From Tachypleus tridentatus (taxonomy: Eukaryota > Arthropoda > Merostomata > Xiphosura > Limulidae), in assembly GCF_004210375.1 (NCBI RefSeq), contig NC_134837.1, positions 168,743,310-168,807,309 on the forward strand: DNA of 64,000 nt, in the 5' to 3' direction. The notes below the pieces were generated by a model. It had not been told where the DNA came from. It was given only the letters and a program-made list of their open reading frames with translations, and did no database searches. Position numbers and translations under genes: made by a program. How positions within the stretch are numbered: position 1 is the stretch's first letter; every line of letters starts with the position of its first letter. Shown piece by piece: positions 38,111-52,100 of the stretch.

Positions 38111-41100
38111 TCTTCAAATATTTCATCACTAAAATCTTAAGTTTTCAGTATTCGTAGTTCAAAATAATTTACAGAGCCAGTTATGAAATGAGAACTGAAG
38201 AATAGAGAGACTGATAATAAATAGAAACAAGCCTGAACTAGAACAAATGGCAAATGAAACTAAGCTATTACTGGAACTTAAACATTTGTGTACCACACTG
38301 AACATTTAGCGAAATTGAATCTGTATCCCCAAATCTCAAAAGATGAGGTCTATACTAATAATGAAAAATTTTGTCTTCATTATACTTTTGTGGTTGCTGC
38401 AGCAGCTGAGCAAAATATCTGTGACAACAAGACAAGAAATAATAACACATTTGTATCAGCAAGTCAAAATAATGGTATCCCACAATCCTAGAATACCTAC
38501 ATTTATGAGCATTGTTATCATAAATATTCAAGGAAGATAAATTCTCAACTTATGCTGATTTGTATGAGCCTGTGTCATTCCCTTGAAATGAGTGTGACCT
38601 TGCTTTAGGAGGGGATAACATAGAAATAGGGTCAAGTGACTACAAGGTCTGTAAGACAATCATTGTGATATGTGATCCATCTTTAAGCTATAGAATTACT
38701 ACAAATTCACAACTTTTTATATATCCATTTTATTAAGACATCAATAACTGAGTAGAGAATACCTGCATGTAAACATTTAACTGAATATGTCTAAATAAAG
38801 ATACGTTATTTCTGGTCAGAGAATCTTTCATAAATTTTTTCAGATCATTATGATCTCATCTCGGGGCCTTCAAAGTTCAAACTTTAAAAGTAAGCATTAA
38901 ATATCCAAATCACAGTTACATAAAGACAGAGTTTATTAAAATGTCAAAGATTTAAAATTCAACTAAAACTAAATTAAAACCCAAAATAGGATGATATTTA
39001 AATGAAAAAGAGTGAATTAAAATTAAATAAGCTGATTAGAAGATCAATTTAGTTACAAGATAAACAAAACAAAATAGAAACATTAAACACAATACAAAGT
39101 AAAACAAAAATTACATAATAAGCAGAACTGAAGGTAGGATTGAGTGAAACATGAAATTAGAATAACATAAAAAAGAAGAGAACTTTGAAGACGAAAAGTA
39201 ACTCAATAAGTAAACTGAGCATATTACAGAAGTAAATAAAAGTGAATATAAAATGAAATTCATTAGTAAAATAAGACTAAATATAAGATCAAAATATCAC
39301 AAGATAAAGTTAACATTCACAAAACTGATTAAGTCTGTACAAAATTGAACATTCTGAATCAACAAAACAAACAGCTGTCTAGTTATATATTTTGACAAAA
39401 ATTTAGATGTACAGTTATGTACACTGTAATATACAATTTAAAGTAAAAATTTATTGAAGTCCACATACTGAAATTATCATACATAAAGCATATTAAGGAG
39501 TACAGACAGGAAGCAATGAAAACAACAGGAAAAATAGGGTATTAAATTAATATAACTGTAAAATGTCATAATATAAGCACATGAAATTTAATGATTAGTT
39601 ACATGATAAGTGAAAGTAAATCTGAAAACAGTAGATAAAATTTGTACAGAGTAAACTGAATGAAATGAAACTGATATGTCAAGTCAAACAAAATAAAACC
39701 TTAAGGTACATAGAGTTGTACATATAATAATTATAGTAAGCAGCACTGTCATAGAGTTGAGCAAAGGTTGTTGAGGTCCTCCTCTACAGGCTTTATCCTC
39801 TTATTGGGAATCTTGAAGGTTTCTTTGTTTCTGTCAACATCCCTCTTCAAGTTGGAATTTTCTTAGAGCTATGGGTTGTCACTAGTCTTGTTTTCAGTCA
39901 CTTCCTCACCATTACGAGCCAAGAAAGGTAATTTTGATTAATCAGTTGTTGGAATAATTGCAAACAGAAATTATTGGAAACACTAATTTTGATTAATCAA
40001 TTTAATCATGATTTCAATTAATAAACTTATTTACATGAGAGTAGTTGATGTAATTGCTGCTTATAGGTAATTAATTAAATCACCCAGCCCTGTTTAAGAA
40101 TGATCGTGGCATGTACTTCAGCCATCCTCACAGAATCCCTATTACATTTCACATGCTTCAGTAGCATCACAGAGCACAAACAGTACTTACAAGTAAAATT
40201 ATTCACCAGGTCTTTACATTTGTAAAGACCACACATTCCATCATCATCATTTCACTGCCTTTGTTAATTGGGACTTTTAGCTCCAGACTAACCTTGCTTA
40301 TACTAACCAAGCAGGGGACTGACTAAAAGGCACCTCAGGAGACATTCATTGGTGGGCAAATACCATACAGCTACTGCTGAGATATTTGGTTACCACCTAA
40401 CCTAAGATTGCTGAAAAACAAAGTACCATATGGTGTATCCAGATGGAAGGGCAGAAGAGGAATCAATGGGACAGTTTACAACCAGAAGGCCACTATTAAA
40501 TTTCATAAATGAATTCTATTCTACTTCCTGTGAGACTGCCAGCTTCCACATTAGGGCTTTGCACAATTCCTAGCATTGTCACCTGATTTTCCTTCAACTC
40601 ATCTGATTATCTCAGTTTTAGACAGAAGACCAGCTATATCTTTGACAATTCTCTAAAGGGTAAAACTTACAATTGTACTGCAGTTTTTCCTGATGTACTC
40701 GCACTATTCAATGTGAAGACATTATGTGAATGCTGCATAAAAGCTACTACTGCACGTTCAAAATGGTTAATGTCCATTCTTGGCATTCTCATACCCTTAC
40801 ATTGTATCTAATAATCTGAATTTTAGGCCTAATGTTGTTAGTTAAGGCTTGGTTGCATCTGTAACAGTAAAGCCTATAAGGTATTCATTCATACCTGAAA
40901 TATATGTAAAAGTATCCATTTTGAATTTTAAAGTGATAACGATGATACTATCTTTTTTTTTCAGTAAAATATTTTATTTTATTACAGGGTGTCCAAATAG
41001 TTGGCAAACATAGATTGAATGTCTGTATAATTCTGCAGAATATGTTTAAAATATCTACCCTATAATTTCATTCATAACTTTGAAGAAGAAAAATCCACCT

Positions 41101-44100
41101 TTGGAAAGCATGTTGGTTATAGTGTTCCATAATTACATCTTTAATTTGTTTTTTTGAACCTGTGTGTTTTACTGACATCAGGACAAAAATTTGGTACATT
41201 ACTGAAGACTATATTAGAAAAACTCTAAAAGAGAGAAGAAAAACTTTTTCTTTTCCTTACACCAAAGGTATTGGTCAACATTGGTTTCAATAATAAAGGA
41301 AGGAATCTGTTTATAAGTACATTATGACAAGTGGTTGTCTGTAGTAGAATAGGAAATAATTTTTAGAATAATTATTTGTAATATTTTCTAATAATAAATG
41401 GATTTCATTATCTTTATAAAATTACTACTATGTTCCTTCTAGATTATTATTTTCATTGTTGTATTTTACCTTCATAAAAATGCTAATTTGTTGTAAAGAA
41501 TTAGAGAATTGAGGACTACAGTGATATGTGGTCTAAATGGTTAAAAGTTATGAAGGCAGTGTTATTAAAGTAGCATGTTTTTAACTGTTGAAGCCGGTGA
41601 GTAGAGCACATGATTTATCTGTTGGCAGAATAGGCTTAGAAGAACATTTTGTGTGTGGAAGTCATGATATATGAAATTGTATGCAAGCTACTTGTACTCT
41701 TAATAATAATGCAAAAAGCTGTGAAATAAGATAAAGTAACTACGTTGGCAGCATTGTGCGTGTATGTAATTCGTTCTTTTCAGGTTGCTGGGAAACTTGT
41801 ACAAATTCAGTTAAAAAGGTCAAAAACCACTGATGTAATCCATACTTTTCTGAGATAAAATTGTATCACATTTTGGATGGTAAAAGGTTGATAGGTTTAT
41901 CTAATAAAGGTGTGTCATGATAGTAGTTAACTTGGACTCTTTTGTAGCTTGAATTAATTAATGGGCATAAATTTTTCTGTTTTTGACAGAATGGAAAGCT
42001 TGTAGTTAACTTATACAAACTATATCTGCATTGGATTTTCATAAAACTGTCAAATTCCTTGGCTTTAGTCTTAAACAAATAAAAAGTAAAATGTGTGTGC
42101 TCCTTATAGCATTGAAGCCTAAAACAAAGTTTTAGGAATCTATTAATACCCAAGCCTGTTAGATAATAGATTTTAATTTAATAATCAGTTTGAAGTGTAA
42201 ACGTTTATCAAAATTATTTTCTAGAATGAATATTTTTACCAACTTTTTTACTGAGCATATGTTTTTTAGGTTTGATCTCACCACCAGCTGGAGTAAAAGG
42301 GAATAAAAATGAAACCATATTATGAAACCTATGGAATGTTTAAAACAAGTAGTACTTATCAAAATGTCTGGGAAAATCCAACTGAGCAAGACATCATATG
42401 TGCATTGAGATGGATATAGACAACATTCAGGATTGAAGAAGATAGAATATAGTACAAGTATCAGGATAAGGGAGTAGAATACCATTTCTCAGTATTGATG
42501 TATTTAAGTAAGTTGTTTAAGATAATTTTAGAAAGGCCTGTAATAAATGTAATTGACAAGTATTGGGGTGCATTGAAATTGCTTATGTGAATACTGCAAT
42601 GAAAATAAATTCAAATGTATGTGTGTACTCTTTAAACATCATATAAGAATTTATGTAATTATTTTATATGTATTTGTTTCCTAATTTCTCTGTATTATAA
42701 ATATTTCTTTCTCACATTTTAACAAATACTTTAATCTTAAAGTTTTCTTAAAATTTGCTCTGGTATAGTTTCTTGGAACCCTTATTATAAATTGCTGTTC
42801 TAGTTCATGATAAAGTTAAAACAATATAAAATATAAAACTGGAAAATGAAAATGAAACATGAAAGAAATGTTTCATTAAGGGAAAAAGCATCTTAAACAG
42901 TGAAGAGTCAGTTCAAACAATATATTATAACTTTTACTTTTGACTACTTAGACTGTACACATACAAAGATGCACACATAAAAAGCATGTATCGTGGACTT
43001 ACAAGGAAAACGAAATCTGCTTAAAACAACCCATTTGTAATTATTCTTTTGGCAGTTTACAACAGAAATGATTTTGTATATTGTGCTTAAACATTGTGTA
43101 GAATACTTAATACTGTGAAGGTTGTAGGGGTATTGATTGAAATGTCCACTTGTTTCTTGTGTGTTTTATGTAAGCTGAAAAATATTGTAATTCTAGTGTA
43201 AACAATGTTGTTATTACCCCTTGAAGTTAGCATTCATACATATTTTTGGTATTCCTTTAAATAGCTTAAGTACAAGGTGAAGAAAAATTATTAGCTAGTA
43301 ATAGATGAACATTAAATGACTGTAACATCTAGGTCCTCAATGCTTTGTACACTATACACTATACTCTTTGGAGAGCCAGCTGTCTGTATTATGTATGAAG
43401 TGAAGAATTAAGTATAATCAATACACATAATATTAAATTTTGTTACACAAATTCATAGAATAATTATTTCAAAGAGATAAATGTTTATCTAAAGAAATGT
43501 TTGATGTACATGTTTTATTCAAAAAGTCCACTTTTTTACTGATAAAAATTTATATATGTACTTAGTGGAGGTTGTGTCTTAGTTTTTATATATGTGTGCA
43601 CATTGCTATACATTATATACTGAGAACTTAATTACGCAGAAACTATAAATGCTCACTATATTCTCAAGGAAATTACCATGACAATCTACAGCAACAGCTT
43701 AACATTTTGAATCTCAAACTAATGGAATCAAATGGCTAATAGCTACAGTAAATCATCTTGAACCGTATTAGTTAACTACTAACTGTGCTTTTATCATTAC
43801 AATGTATAAAGTTAGCTACCATATCAAGTAATCTGTTGTCCATACATAGTTGAACATAAAAAATCCAGCTAACAAGAAAAAAAATTGAAAATGTAAAAAT
43901 CTACAAACATGGATTGTTAGAAATAGTAAGGAAACAAGGCTGAAGATGCTATATTTTTTATCTACTCAAATTATAAATACCTCTTTTGATTTCATCAAAT
44001 GTAATTCCAGGTAGCAGCATGGAACCAAAATAAGGGTTTTAAATTTTGGTAAATTATGTCTATACTATCTCTATCTTTATTTCTTTACTTTTTGTATAAT

Positions 44101-45434
44101 TCCTATTTGCAAGTTTTCAGATTCCAAATTTTTTATTTATTTTGTCCTTTTTTTAACAATATCCACTTAAGACTTAGGTCATTATCTTCATTTTTTAATT
44201 CATAAATTTTCCATTTAGTGTGACATTTAATTTTCATCCTTTGTCTTATTCTAAACAAAGAAGAAATGGATCAGTCTTTTGAGCATTATTTTCACTTTAA
44301 TTAGTCACATCTTATGTAAAATTGATTGCTTTAAGTTTTTAAATTTCAATTCAAAGTTTATTAATTTTTAAATTTTACAAAAATACTATTTTTACTTAAT
44401 AGAAAGAATTATAAGAAGTATTGATATTATGACACGTTTTTATCCTCTGATAATTTGGAAGAAAGTAGAAACTTTGTAGATGAACACTTCGTCATTGAAT
44501 TTGTTTGTTTATCAAGTGTTTACATGTAACTGCTATTAGTTAGTCTTTCAAATTCAATCAGTTTCAAAGATTAAAGCATGTTTTGAATTATTACATTTAC
44601 CAATGTAGTTGGTAAAGTAGAGATGGAAAGTGAGTAAATAATTATGCATATTTTTTCAGAGTATTGAGAAAATGTATGTTGTTAAAATTTTTATCCATAA
44701 TTTTGATTTTTACACAAATTACACAATATAATTAAGTATACATTAAAATCTTAGCCTGTCACCACAGCACAATACTGTATATGGCAGGTTTGTTTGTTTT
44801 TTTATTACTGAATTGAGATGTCTAAGGAGTTGTATGTACACCATATAATAGTGTGCTGCAAATATTTATTAACATAAAGTTTAGTTAAATAACTTTCTGT
44901 ATATACTTGTTTAGAAGTTTTAGACAAATGCTTGATTACTGTCATACTTCAGTGTATTCTAAATATTATGTTCAAGTAATTGATCCATAAATTTTTATCA
45001 GTGAATTTTTCCTGAGGGAAGGTACATAATTTATCCAAAATGTCTTTACAGTCATAATATTAATTAAATCAAATTTGCGTTAACCATATACTAATTAGGT
45101 TTAAATTCAGAATTAAATCTTTAAATTTTTATTCTCCTCCTCATCTTTGTCAAACTTTTTAATATATTTACACCTTTATTTATTTCATCTTTAAAATATA
45201 TTCTTTTCCAAGTATTTTTAATTTCTTTTTTTATCCAGTTGAATACCTTGTGTCTTTTCCTTTACATCTTTACACACTTCCAGATCTGTTCATCTTTTCC
45301 GTTTTGCATCTTATACCCATCCATTCTTGGTTCTCGTGTTTCTTATGCCCTATGTGGTTAATAGTGCATTTTAACCTTATGCTGCTGAACATGGTGATTT
45401 TAGATGAAAGTCTTCACTTAGTGATCTCTTTGTA
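38111..45434. other. Intergenic stretch upstream of GW182 without a recognised gene
   Basis: It includes an A-rich, strand-skewed segment (about 38930-39720), a GATTAAT-rich block near 39.93-40.09 kb, and less AT-rich sequence at 40.2-40.8 kb that may be an old repeat. Minus-strand frames at 41866-42153 and 42159-42485 stay open for about 100 codons but show no domain I recognise. If the GW182 first exon is near 36 kb, this is its first intron. Confidence 0.5.
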
Positions 45435-45684
45435 CAGGGTGTTCAGAAAGTCACTGTGCAGTTTTGTAATTATATGTTGTTATATTTCAGATTTTGATCC
45501 CAGTATGGTTTTAACAACTGAAGAACTTGTATGGCTAATCGAACACGTATTCGAGAACGTGGTACATACGGGGATCACTTTCAACATTGTTTATAATTGT
45601 CATTCATTTTTACCTCCTGTATGCTATATTGAAACACGTCTGTTAATAAATATATAAGTGCACGGTGACTTTCCGAACACCCTG
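45435..45684 (+). mobile_element. 250-bp miniature Tc1/mariner-type element
   Basis: The terminal inverted repeats are CAGGGTGTTCAGAAAGTCAC and, at the right end read inward, CAGGGTGTTCGGAAAGTCAC. Both ends are flanked by TA. The interior keeps an ORF start, MVLTTEELVWLIEHVFENV, like the N-terminal helix-turn-helix (DUF4817-type) of arthropod Tc3/mariner-like transposases, then jumps to a short unrelated end. This is an internal-deletion derivative that would need a transposase supplied in trans. Confidence 0.8.
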
Positions 45685-46045
45685 TAGAACTGGCCTAAGA
45701 AAATGCATGAGAATTCAGTAGGTGAACTTGCTTTCTTTGACAAGTTGATGGTATCACATCATGACCTCTGTTTTCTCACAGCATTGGTCGGCTGTTGCAC
45801 TTAGTCAACATTATGATCAGGCAGCAGAGTATATTAAAATCACATAGAAAAAAATATGAAGCCAAGTAATGTTAATGATTCTTAGACCACATGTTTCTTT
45901 CATTATGACATGGAAACTAAATGATTGAAAAATTTAAAATCTTTATAATGCTCTTCTTGTTTTCATCCCATACATTTTATCTTTATATCATATACTTTTT
46001 GTAGTAGTTTTTGTGCTGTGTGTAATTATATAATTTTTTTTTCAG

Positions 46046-46125
46046 CAAAATTTGTGAACCTCAAAAATAATTGAAAAAAACCTATTGTGATAAATTGCAA
46101 GGAAACTATGTGAAACTACCAGAAG
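46046..46125 (+). other. GW182: Probable 5' UTR exon of GW182
   Basis: An 80-nt segment lies between a strong polypyrimidine acceptor (T-run then TTCAG) and a GTAAGT donor. It has in-frame stops and no long ORF, so it is most simply a non-coding leader exon spliced to the exon at 47002. This comes from the splice signals alone. Confidence 0.5.
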
Positions 46126-49100
46126 GTAAGTTAAGTTTCATGCTTTTATTTCAAATATCTTTAAAAGACATTGTAGTCACAAATATGAGCTGTAGTATAC
46201 CTTTAACATCAGACAGTGCGATTGGCAAAAATTGTACTGTCCATATTGATCATATTTTCAGTGTTTTGCAAGCCATAGGGTTTTTTTAACTTTTAAATTT
46301 TTTTATCATTTTTCAATTCATCCTTAAAAGTAAAACTTTAGTCAGAATACACCACCTTTTAAATATGTAGAAATGGACTTATGTGCAGTTATTAATAAAA
46401 AGCAGCATACTTTATACAAACATAGATGCTTGATATATTTCCATATGAAAAGTTTGAGCTAAAAAAAATAAATAAAAGTTTTGGCTTGTCTAATAAGAGA
46501 TTCAGATGTGTTACTGCTAAATCACAGGTTAAATGCAAATTGTTCTCTGCTTTATTAGTAAAAGTGTTAATATCCATACCAGCTGTTCTGAGATACATTA
46601 GACTGAAATGTTCTAAAATATTTTTGAAATTCAAAATTTAAATGCTCTGGTAATTTACTGCTCTTGCATTAAAAATTTATCTATATATATTTATTTGTAA
46701 TATAACACTTATTTTCTTACAATGGTGTAGTTTTATTCCTTGGTGAGTGAGTATTTCTTTTTGTTTCCCAATAGATGGTCAGTTCATCATGTAATGTAAT
46801 ATTAATTTGAAAACTGTGGTGCTTAAGGAATGCTTCACAAGCTCTTAGCTCTCCATTGTTGTGCATCAAAGTGACTGTTCTCAGGAGAAAATAATTTGTT
46901 ATTCCTTTACTGTCTCTGAATCTGTGATATCAAGCTCAAGTCTTTCTGGTGTTTATGGTATATTATCAAACTTCAGAAAAGAGAACCTTTCCTAATTGCA
47001 GTGCTCATCTAAGTGTGAAATCTCCCACAGTTCTGCTCTCAGTCATTGTTTTATTTCTTCCATAATGGCTGATATTAAAAGCCTTGACAGTAGCATTGAT
47101 GATCAGAATGCACCGTCTGTTAAAGATGGGGAATGGAGAAAATATGACTCACCTGTAACAGTGTGTGCAGCAAAGAATGATATCATTAGAGCTCATGAAA
47201 CAACTCCGAAGTTGACAGGGGCCAAATGTTCTGAAACATTTTCAAACTATCCTCCAGTATGTTACCCATGCCATTTTGATCAAGGAACTCTATGTCAAGA
47301 TATGCAATCAGTTCTTCACAAAAAAGACCAAGAAGATACTTCTAATCATGTGTTAATTTTGTCTATGAGTAATCAAATAAATAATTCATCTCAAATTAAT
47401 TTAGACATTTTTGGTGCTGTAAGTAATGCTGGTGTTTCACCAAATCACTCTGAAATGAAAAATAATAATCAAACTAATTCAGTTAGTGAGGGTGCTGAAC
47501 TACTTGTTTCAACGTCATGTAATAATCTAGGAAACTTAACTTCTGTATGCCAACAAACAAAAAGAATCATTTCTAGTTCAGGCAATAAATTGCACATTCC
47601 AAACAATAACAGCAATAATAGCTTTATAAATTTAGATCTTTCTAAAGCTTGGGTAATCTTCCAGATGTAAATTACAAAAGAAATGAAATGAAGTTTTGTG
47701 ATAATGACATGTTAACAAGAGAATCTAACTTTTTTCAGTTGGAAAAGGACAAAAAGTTATTTGATGACTGTTATGAAGGGCTTATTGGGGCAGTTGGAGG
47801 TTCTGATTTACCTTTAAATGAAACAAAACCTGAAAACAAAAAGAAATGTAAATGGGGAGATCCTCCTCAAAGATTGGGTTTATTAGGTGGAGGAGAAAGT
47901 TCTTTGAACAACAGCACTTCAACTTGGAATGCCCCATCTTCCTCTGGACCAAGTACATCTGGTTGGAGTACCAACAGTAATGGAAGTAATAGTGGACAGT
48001 GGAACACTGAAGTCAGGCAGAGTGATGGTGTTTGCACAGGTCAAAGTAAGTGTCAAAAAACACAAATATATTTTTTACAGGTAAAATTAGCATCTTCTTT
48101 GTGCACATTTATAAACCAGACACAACAGTAAAAGTAAGTTTATATATTTTAAGTATCATATCTTGTATTTCAAAAAAAAACTTTGCATTTGGTTTCTTAA
48201 GTGTACTCCTATTGGTGTTTAAGAAGTTTAACCCTCTTGGTATGGACTCTTTAGATTACACTGACCTTGTGGCTCAAAAGTGACTATAACTTTTACTATG
48301 TTTCGCAAATCTTCATTAAATTTGTCAAGCTTTCAGTAAACATTAAATGTATTTTGTAAACACATTAAATTTTAAAAAACTAATCTTCACCAGAAAAGTT
48401 TAAAATTTCATTTGTGTAATCTCTAAACTCTTCTCAATAAATACAAACATAAATGTAAAGCTTTACATTGTATGAGTTATTTTTCTTCAACTCTATAGGC
48501 ATTTGGTCAATTTTACTGACTCTGTAACCAACATAAAAGGTAAAATAAATCTAAATTACTTTTTTCTTTTTAGAATGACTGGAAATTATAATGGAAAACT
48601 ACATTTGTTTATTCTAAATAGTATAAAACTCAACAGTATTCATCTGTTATTACTCAAGTTTCATTGTGTTATTGCTTACTGACCCATGTCTAATTGATAA
48701 TCCCACCTCACAAGTTTTAAATTATTCAGTGAATGTATAGCTCAAATAATTGCATTCACTTACATAATGAATGAGCTACTCATAAGAATACTTCATGAAT
48801 AATTTTGTCATTATCTGACCTAATAAGTTTCTAAGTTTTATGTTTTAGTTACTTTTATAATAATAAAAATATACATAAAAAAACAAGAAATATGGTACTT
48901 ACCCTGCATCCTTATTTTTTGCTATCAACTGTGGGTGAAAGTTAAGCCTATTTCTTTTATACTACAGTACACCAAATATTTAAAAATGTAATAATTCAAC
49001 TAAGAACACAGAATAACAATGCAGACAAAGGATATAATGTTTTATAACTCATAATTTATCTTATTTTAACTATACAATTAGAGTCTACAAATTTAGCTAA

Positions 49101-52100
49101 GCTAATCAGTGTGACTACTGCATGAGAAGTTTTCAAACTAGAGATGAAATGCACAGTACCTTGTACAGAGAAAAATAATACATCATTTGATAGATTAAAC
49201 CTTGTTTTTCTATTAGTTAGAAATAAGATAGTTCAGAGAACTATTGGCAGTTTATAAAGGAGGATGTGGCAGGTGAGTGTGGCAAATAGATCTGATTTTC
49301 TTAACCAAATAAGATTGAAGAGTATAAAAATTATACCTTACCTTAGTAATGTCTATATTGTAATGAGTAATTTGTGTTAAATTCCATTTTTCTTAGTAGC
49401 AAATAAATTAGAGAAGAGGGAAGACCAAGAGAACAAGTGTTACAATTTTCATACTAAGGGATTTAAGGATTTTTAAAAATATTTTCTTATAATATTAAAA
49501 CTTAAATGTGTATTAAAATTGATTTATTGAGTATGTTTTATTACCAAGAAGTTTATTTAATTCTGAATATGACTCTTTAAAATGTTGACATCTACTTTGA
49601 CCTATCTGTAGCAGAAGGGTTAAAATATTGTTTTTGTGGAAATTACATTGAATTTAATTCTTCAGTCAACATTTACCACAACAAAAAATTAGAGAGTATG
49701 AAGAATTACAAAAGCTTTTCACTGATATGAGAGCCTTTTGTATTAATTATTATTGAATTGATAAGATGAAAATATTCTGTATATAAAGAGTAGCACATTA
49801 CAATGGCTTTTTAAGGCATACTGGATAAATATCTCTTTGGAACTTCATTCTCTCATGTGATTTATTTTGTGTGTGTGTGTGTGTGTATTTTGAAAGTTCA
49901 ACCCATTTTCCTGTGTTTTCTATTTGTTTTATATATTTTTGGGTTATAAGGTTTCTTATGTTGCTTTTTCTTAGCAAATGTGCATAATTTTTCCTTCTTA
50001 AAAGTATGTTTACTTCCCATAAAGCCTATGAGTTATATGCTAAAGTTCTTGTTTCTAATATTCAATTGTCTAAATTCACTTTCTGTTAAAATGCACCAGG
50101 GAAATAATAACTGGAGTTTATATACACCATTTCAAATCGACTTCTTAAAAATGTTTAATAGTTCTGTGTATAATTCATTCATTATCATACACCAAACATT
50201 GTTAGTTATGCACTTTTAATATAAACTCTCATAAAATCAAATTAATAAAATAAATTTCAAGTGAAGTTAACTGAGTTGGTATTATGAAGATTCTAAAGTG
50301 TTCCTTTTTCTCTCACTTTTAATTTGTAGGTGTTATTGAACTTTTAAACTCTTTAAGCTGTGGAGAGGCAATTTTTTGAATTGTATAGTTATGTTCATGT
50401 AATATGTGTGTGTGTGTGTGTGTGTATAATATATATATATATATATAGTGTTAATCCTATTCACAAAATAAACAAGTAATGGCATCAAGTGGGATTGAGG
50501 CATGCTGCTAAATATAATGAGCTTAGATATTAGTAGTGCATAGATCGTTGTATGTTTCGACTTAAGTTAAATAAATGAATAGCATTGTTAATAGATCAAT
50601 TTTTTGAGAAACTGTAATTCAAGAAAAGATGCAGGTATAATTCATGCCAATAGACTAAAAGATGTATCACTGTGACAAAACTAATTTGAAATTCTGCTTC
50701 TTGAAACAAAATGAAATTTATACAAAAAATACTATGAAGCAGCATAAAATAAATTATTCACTGGAGCTTACTAGCAAATATTAGCATAATAATGATAATT
50801 ATTTTTCTTTTGAATTTATTAATTAAAAAGTAAAGAAATATAATCATGCAATCTTCCACACCTTGTAGACAAACTCAGTTTTTGTTGTCAAATTGTTGTT
50901 GTGTTTTCATTCCAGAGAGTTGTATTACTACATAAAATGGCAAATGTTCAAGAAAAGGCACAATGCAATAGATTGCTCAAAGTGGGCCAGTTCTGCAGTC
51001 TCTGCATTCACCACACATCATGCCATTAGACTTTTTTGGGAGTATGTTAAGGACATCATGTCTTGCACACCTACAACAAACATCCTGAAGTTAAGACCAG
51101 GATAATGGATACCATCACCATTGTAACTGTGTGTATTTTGTAGCAAACATGGACTGAAATAGAATATTGGTTAGACATGCTCAGAGCCACAAATAATACA
51201 TGCAGAGAAGTCTACAGGCATGAATAAAAACTGTTCGAGTTAGGCTACAAGATATTGAAAACTGAATGGTTGTATTCATTTGGTTAATTATTAAATTTGA
51301 CAATAGGAAAGAATTTTGGACCACCTTCTATCTTAATATCATGTTTTTATGATCACCATGATGCCAACATTTTCTCTGATAGTTATATTTTGTGAAAATG
51401 TTCCTTATAAAAGTTGCCCATATGAATAATATATAAAAATGGCACCAATCAGTAAACTTGAGATTGCCCTTCCAGACATTCCAAGAAAAGACATTAAAAT
51501 TTTTGGGTTATAGCCTTTTATTTAAGTTGAATTTCAGTCACCAGTGAAAAAATATACATGTATTTTTTCTTCTAGTCTAGAAATACGAAATTTTGAATTC
51601 AGTAAATTCTTGGCAACTGGTAAAAGTCACTAGTTGTTATATTAGCTATTGATGGAATGGAATGAGATTGGTTTTATAAATACGATGAGTTTTGTTATTT
51701 TACATCATCTGTATAGAGCTCACTTGTATATCTAATCACTGTTTCTCTTGTAGTAGCCACGTCTCCTCCAAAACATGGCACTTGGGCTCAAGCTGCAGGC
51801 AAGGGTCTCACCCATACTGTTCCTGTTTCCACTCCTAGTACGACAAGCAGTGGAAACAATGATCATGTTTCAAACAATGGAAGTGGTCCTACAAAAGTAA
51901 TAATAGAAGAACATATTTCTGATCTACGAATTGCTGCTGCTTACAGTGAGGGTTGGGGACAGACTGTAAGTCAAGCCATTTCTTTTATTATGTGATTTTA
52001 GTTGTTGTTGTAGATTAAATAAATAATACATTTCTTGTGGTTTTTAATTTTCCCTCATTTTGCTGAAGAACATTTAGAACTCTTAATTATGAATGAAGGA

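Larger units (their letters stand above)
48046..51753 (+). other. GW182 intron between coding exons 1 and 2
   Basis: About 3.7 kb of AT-rich non-coding sequence, with GT and AG ends as described for the exons. It holds a (TG)10 run near 49869, a (TG)n-(TA)n compound microsatellite near 50404-50446 and a transposase 3' fragment near 50.99-51.24 kb. I see nothing else. Confidence 0.8.

Noticed and set aside
40985-41012. ACAGGGTGTCCAAATAGTTG as a transposon end
   Set aside because: It looks like a terminal repeat, but no matching inverted end with a TA flank was found within a few kilobases.
41866-42153. 95-residue minus-strand ORF
   Set aside because: No motif was recognised. It might be repeat-derived, but no family could be named.
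42159-42485. 108-residue hydrophobic minus-strand ORF
   Set aside because: AT-rich composition favours Phe/Ile/Leu codons; there is no recognisable domain, splice context or partner exon.
47652-47663. A 12-nt intron (GTAATCTTCCAG) as an explanation for the GW182 frame change
   Set aside because: Far too short for splicing, and its removal would lead straight into a stop codon.
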